Assembly: GCA_018830685.1 (NCBI GenBank) | Contig: JAHJRR010000027.1 | Coordinates: forward strand, 1-7,820 | From: Nanobdellota archaeon | GTDB lineage: Archaea; Nanobdellota; Nanobdellia; Pacearchaeales; GW2011-AR1 | Direction of reading: 5' to 3' | Length of the DNA stretch: 7,820 bases | Part shown: positions 5,721 to 7,820 of the stretch, one piece after another | Layout: every line of letters begins with the position of its first letter | How positions within the stretch are numbered: the first letter of the stretch is position 1 | The notes under the pieces: generated by a model | Told to the model about the DNA's origin: nothing | The model's input: the letters and a program-made list of their open reading frames with translations, nothing else | The model's database searches: none | Made by a program: the position numbers and the translations under genes

Positions 5721-6935
5721 ATGCGAGACTACAATACAAATTTTGAAGAAAATTCTGAAAAAGAAATTATAAATTATTTAAGAGAGAAAAATAAAAAAAG
5801 CTTAGGAAAAATACCACAAATCCCAGAAAGAGAACCGTTCGGCACATTAGATTTAGAAGAAATAATCAAAATAGATAGCGACCAGGTAGACATATTGCTT
5901 AACAAAGGAATGATAATTACACATGACAAATATGGTTATGATTTAGATAAAGAAAAGCTAGCTGAGTTCTATCAAAAAGTATTTGGAAAAAAGAGAAGTA
6001 TAGAAGGGAGACTCGTATCAACTAAAGAAACTCTCTCAAAGGAAAAAGATATATTAAATCAGAATAAAAAAACCTCCAAAAAATATAAACTTCCAAAACC
6101 TAAAGATTACAACCAAATAATTGATGAATACTTCAAGGATATAGAAAATTCTAATGGATTGCCTGCAGAGGAAGAATATAAATTATCCTTAAGAATACAG
6201 AAAGGAGATTTAGAAGCCAGAAATGAATTAATAGAAGCTAATTTAAGATTTGTCGTGAGCGTAGCAAAACAATACCAAAATAATGGTCTTCCATTATCAG
6301 ATATAATCAGTGCAGGAAATGTCGGATTAATTACTGCAGCTGAAAGATTTGATGGAGCAAAGGGCTATAAATTTATTAGTTACGCTGTTTGGTGGATAAG
6401 GCAAAGCATTTTACAGAGTTTGGCAGTAGATAATAGAACGGTAAGAATCCCTCTTAATAGAATAAGTGAATTAACAAAATTAAAAAAAGCTTCAAATAGA
6501 TTATCTCAAGAGTATACAACTCAAATAGATACAAATGATATATTAGCTGAAGAATTAGGAATAAATGCTGAAGAAATAAATAAATTAGAAGGAATTTCTC
6601 AAAGACCATCCTCATTAGACCAGTTTATTGATGAAACAGAAAAAAGAGCAACATTAGGAGATGCCGTACCTGATGAATCTCAAGAGTCCCAAGAAGAAAC
6701 AATAACAAAAGGAGAATTAAAAGAGGGAATAGGAAGAATATTAAATGAACTGTCTGAAAGGGAAGCGGATATATTAAGAATGTATTATGGTTTAGATGAT
6801 TATGAGGCAATGACTTTAGAAAAAATAGGAACTACTGTAGGTTTAACAAGGGAAAGAGTAAGACAAATAAGAGAAATCGCACTATCCAAATTAAGGCAGC
6901 CTTCTAAGCTTAAAAAATTGAAAAATTATCAATAA
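5721..6935 (+). CDS. Bacterial-type sigma-70 factor (RpoD/SigA-like) in an archaeal context
   Basis: A 404-aa, apparently intact group 1/2-like sigma factor. In bacteria these bind core RNA polymerase, recognise -10/-35 promoters and melt DNA. Order: N-terminal extension (1-128, not region 1.1), region 1.2 (129-165), region 2 (166-242), region 3 (243-295), acidic sigma-finger-like linker (299-325), region 4 (335-395). Region 2.3/2.4 keeps Y216, F218, Y221, W224, W225 and Q228; region 4.2 keeps R377, E378 and R381 in LTRERVRQI. The core-binding region 2.2 reads D194-I-I-S-A-G-N200, departing from the bacterial DLIQEGN. FISYAVWWIRQSILQ and the C-terminal tail resemble Bacteroidota primary sigma factors, suggesting ancient transfer (inference). 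The gene is AT-rich, with many AGA and ATA codons. It faces the 109-aa gene, their stops 7 nt apart. Possible roles: an alternative initiation factor for archaeal polymerase or a repurposed DNA-binding protein. Confidence 0.95.
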   Translation: MRDYNTNFEENSEKEIINYLREKNKKSLGKIPQIPEREPFGTLDLEEIIKIDSDQVDILLNKGMIITHDKYGYDLDKEKLAEFYQKVFGKKRSIEGRLVSTKETLSKEKDILNQNKKTSKKYKLPKPKDYNQIIDEYFKDIENSNGLPAEEEYKLSLRIQKGDLEARNELIEANLRFVVSVAKQYQNNGLPLSDIISAGNVGLITAAERFDGAKGYKFISYAVWWIRQSILQSLAVDNRTVRIPLNRISELTKLKKASNRLSQEYTTQIDTNDILAEELGINAEEINKLEGISQRPSSLDQFIDETEKRATLGDAVPDESQESQEETITKGELKEGIGRILNELSEREADILRMYYGLDDYEAMTLEKIGTTVGLTRERVRQIREIALSKLRQPSKLKKLKNYQ

Positions 6936-6942
6936 ACACTGC

Positions 6943-7272
6943 TCAATCATCCAAAGATTTTTCTAACTCTCCTTGATTTTCCAAAAAATTCACACATGCA
7001 TCTGCAATCGCCATATCTTCAGTTACTCCATATCCTCTGACATCATGATAAGAATCACTTCCCCAACACATTAATTCAATCTTCCCTAAACAATTTTTTT
7101 CAAAGCAACTCTCACCAAGACTCTTGGAGAAAAGTAAGGAGTAATCAAAATTAACTAACCTATATCCTCCTTCTTGAAGTAATTGACGCAAAAGAGAGTA
7201 TCCAAAAATCCTTCTTTCTTTCATCACTCCTTCCAAAAATTCTTCGGAAATTCCAGTTACTTTCTGCACCAT
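6943..7272 (-). CDS. Small protein of unknown function, possibly dsRBD-like
   Basis: A 109-aa protein that I do not recognise. The start at ATG 7272 is preferred over TTG 7281 because a BRE/TATA element is centred 25 nt upstream. The order of elements suggests helix (about 22-34, YSLLRQLLQE), three strands (about 36-46, 61-70, 76-82), then a C-terminal helix beginning after GYGVTEDMAIADACVNFL. That alpha-beta-beta-beta-alpha layout, with an N-terminal LxQE-like helix and a glycine before an Ala-rich helix, recalls the double-stranded-RNA-binding fold, but the basic KKxAK motif expected for RNA binding is replaced by acidic residues. It has four cysteines (C55, C60, C68, C92 by rough count) and an acidic C-terminus. 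It sits directly after uS7 and is convergent with the sigma gene. The fold guess is weak. Confidence 0.7.
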   Translation of the reverse strand: MVQKVTGISEEFLEGVMKERRIFGYSLLRQLLQEGGYRLVNFDYSLLFSKSLGESCFEKNCLGKIELMCWGSDSYHDVRGYGVTEDMAIADACVNFLENQGELEKSLDD

Positions 7273-7293
7273 AAAATCCAAAGAGCAAAATAG

Positions 7294-7307
7294 TTTATAT
7301 AATTAAT
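7294..7307 (-). promoter_or_regulatory. BRE/TATA promoter of the 109-aa gene
   Basis: On the minus strand ATTAAT (7307-7302, fits BRE RNWAAW) adjoins TATATAAA (7301-7294), a strong TATA box centred 25 nt before ATG 7272. This fixes the start codon and shows transcription separate from uS7. Confidence 0.6.
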
Positions 7308-7328
7308 TGCGACAAAGAACATATTTCA

Positions 7329-7820
7329 TTAACGAGCACTATCCGCCTGCCGTTCCGCCTCAATTCTTTTTTTAACCGCAAAACTATCCTGATTCCCTTC
7401 TGAAGCCGAAACAATTTCATCAGCAAGAGCCTGAGAAATATTTTTCTTCTTTCCAAAAGCCTTATCAGAAGAACCATGAATTATATGTTTCAAAGCGATA
7501 CTAACTCTTCTCATAGGAGAGACATCGACCGCCTGTGGATAACGAGCCCCACCATATTCAATCATAGTCGTCTCGTCCCGAGGAGCAGCATTCTCTACAG
7601 CACGAACTAAAACCTCAACAGGATTTTTCTTTGTCCTACCTTCAATCATTTTCAAAGCCTCCAAAACAATCTTAGCATTCTTTGAATATTTTCCCGTCGA
7701 ATCACTTAAAATAATTCTGTGCTTCTTTCCCCTATGACCTGCAACAGCAAGCTTGTTAATTAACCTCTCAACAACATTAACCTTCGCCTGACCAAATTTC
7801 TGAACATTTCTTCCATGACT
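7329..7820 (-). CDS. rps7: Small ribosomal subunit protein uS7, C-terminal part
   Basis: The last 163 residues of uS7, a primary 16S rRNA-binding protein of the small-subunit head that lines the E site. The frame is open to the window edge at 7820, so perhaps 30-50 N-terminal residues are missing (archaeal uS7 is about 195-215 aa). Diagnostic stretches: SHGRNVQKFGQAKVNVVERL near the truncated start, KKNPVEVLVRAVENAAPRDE, the beta-hairpin YGGARYPQAVDVSP, and the C-terminal basic helix ending in QADSAR. An internal ATG at 7664 is not the true start because conserved uS7 sequence continues upstream of it. uS12 would be expected further upstream. EF-2, its usual downstream neighbour, is about 2.5 kb away here. 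Confidence 0.96.
   Translation of the reverse strand, partial: SHGRNVQKFGQAKVNVVERLINKLAVAGHRGKKHRIILSDSTGKYSKNAKIVLEALKMIEGRTKKNPVEVLVRAVENAAPRDETTMIEYGGARYPQAVDVSPMRRVSIALKHIIHGSSDKAFGKKKNISQALADEIVSASEGNQDSFAVKKRIEAERQADSAR

Noticed and set aside
6251..6266. A further GTGAGCGTAGC word inside the sigma gene
   Set aside because: It encodes conserved sigma region 2.1 residues (VSVAK), so the match to the intergenic word is probably coincidence.
7329..7664. uS7 starting at the internal ATG 7664
   Set aside because: Conserved uS7 sequence continues in frame upstream to the window edge, so the gene is truncated by the window rather than short.

Overview
The window reads as part of the chromosome of an uncultivated AT-rich archaeon, most likely a DPANN lineage (Woesearchaeota/Pacearchaeota-like; this placement is inference). 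The support is archaeal-type elongation factors EF-1A and EF-2 (EF-2 with the diphthamide histidine context), an archaeal uS7, an archaeal-style RelE/antitoxin pair, and BRE/TATA-type promoters. Several TATA boxes are centred about 25 nt upstream of an ATG, the geometry of leaderless archaeal transcripts.

Layout on the minus strand, in transcription order: the C-terminal part of uS7 (7820-7329); a 109-aa protein of unknown function (7272-6943); EF-2 (4796-2631); a small antitoxin and RelE-type toxin (2600-2158); a PAP2-family membrane phosphatase (2113-1496); EF-1A (1446-160); and the start of a possible helix-turn-helix protein (95-1). On the plus strand, between uS7 and EF-2, lie a NifU/IscU-type Fe-S scaffold (5264-5629) and a complete bacterial-type sigma-70 factor (5721-6935). 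The classical archaeal str cluster (uS7, EF-2, EF-1A, uS10) is therefore split in two places by unrelated genes, and uS10 does not follow EF-1A.

The most notable item is the sigma factor. Regions 1.2, 2, 3 and 4 are all recognisable. The residues that melt the -10 element and read the -35 element are conserved, whereas several positions that in bacteria dock sigma on the RNA polymerase beta' clamp helices are changed. It carries an unusual ~128-residue N-terminal extension in place of region 1.1. Archaeal transcription normally uses TBP and TFB, so a sigma factor here implies either a second mode of promoter recognition or a repurposed protein. Complete sigma factors have been reported before in a few single-cell archaeal genomes, so the class is known but its function is not.

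The one long gene-free stretch (4797-5263) holds the EF-2 promoter, a G-rich block of short direct repeats and hairpins typical of accessory intergenic DNA, and the Fe-S scaffold promoter. No tRNA, rRNA, CRISPR array or complete insertion sequence was seen.
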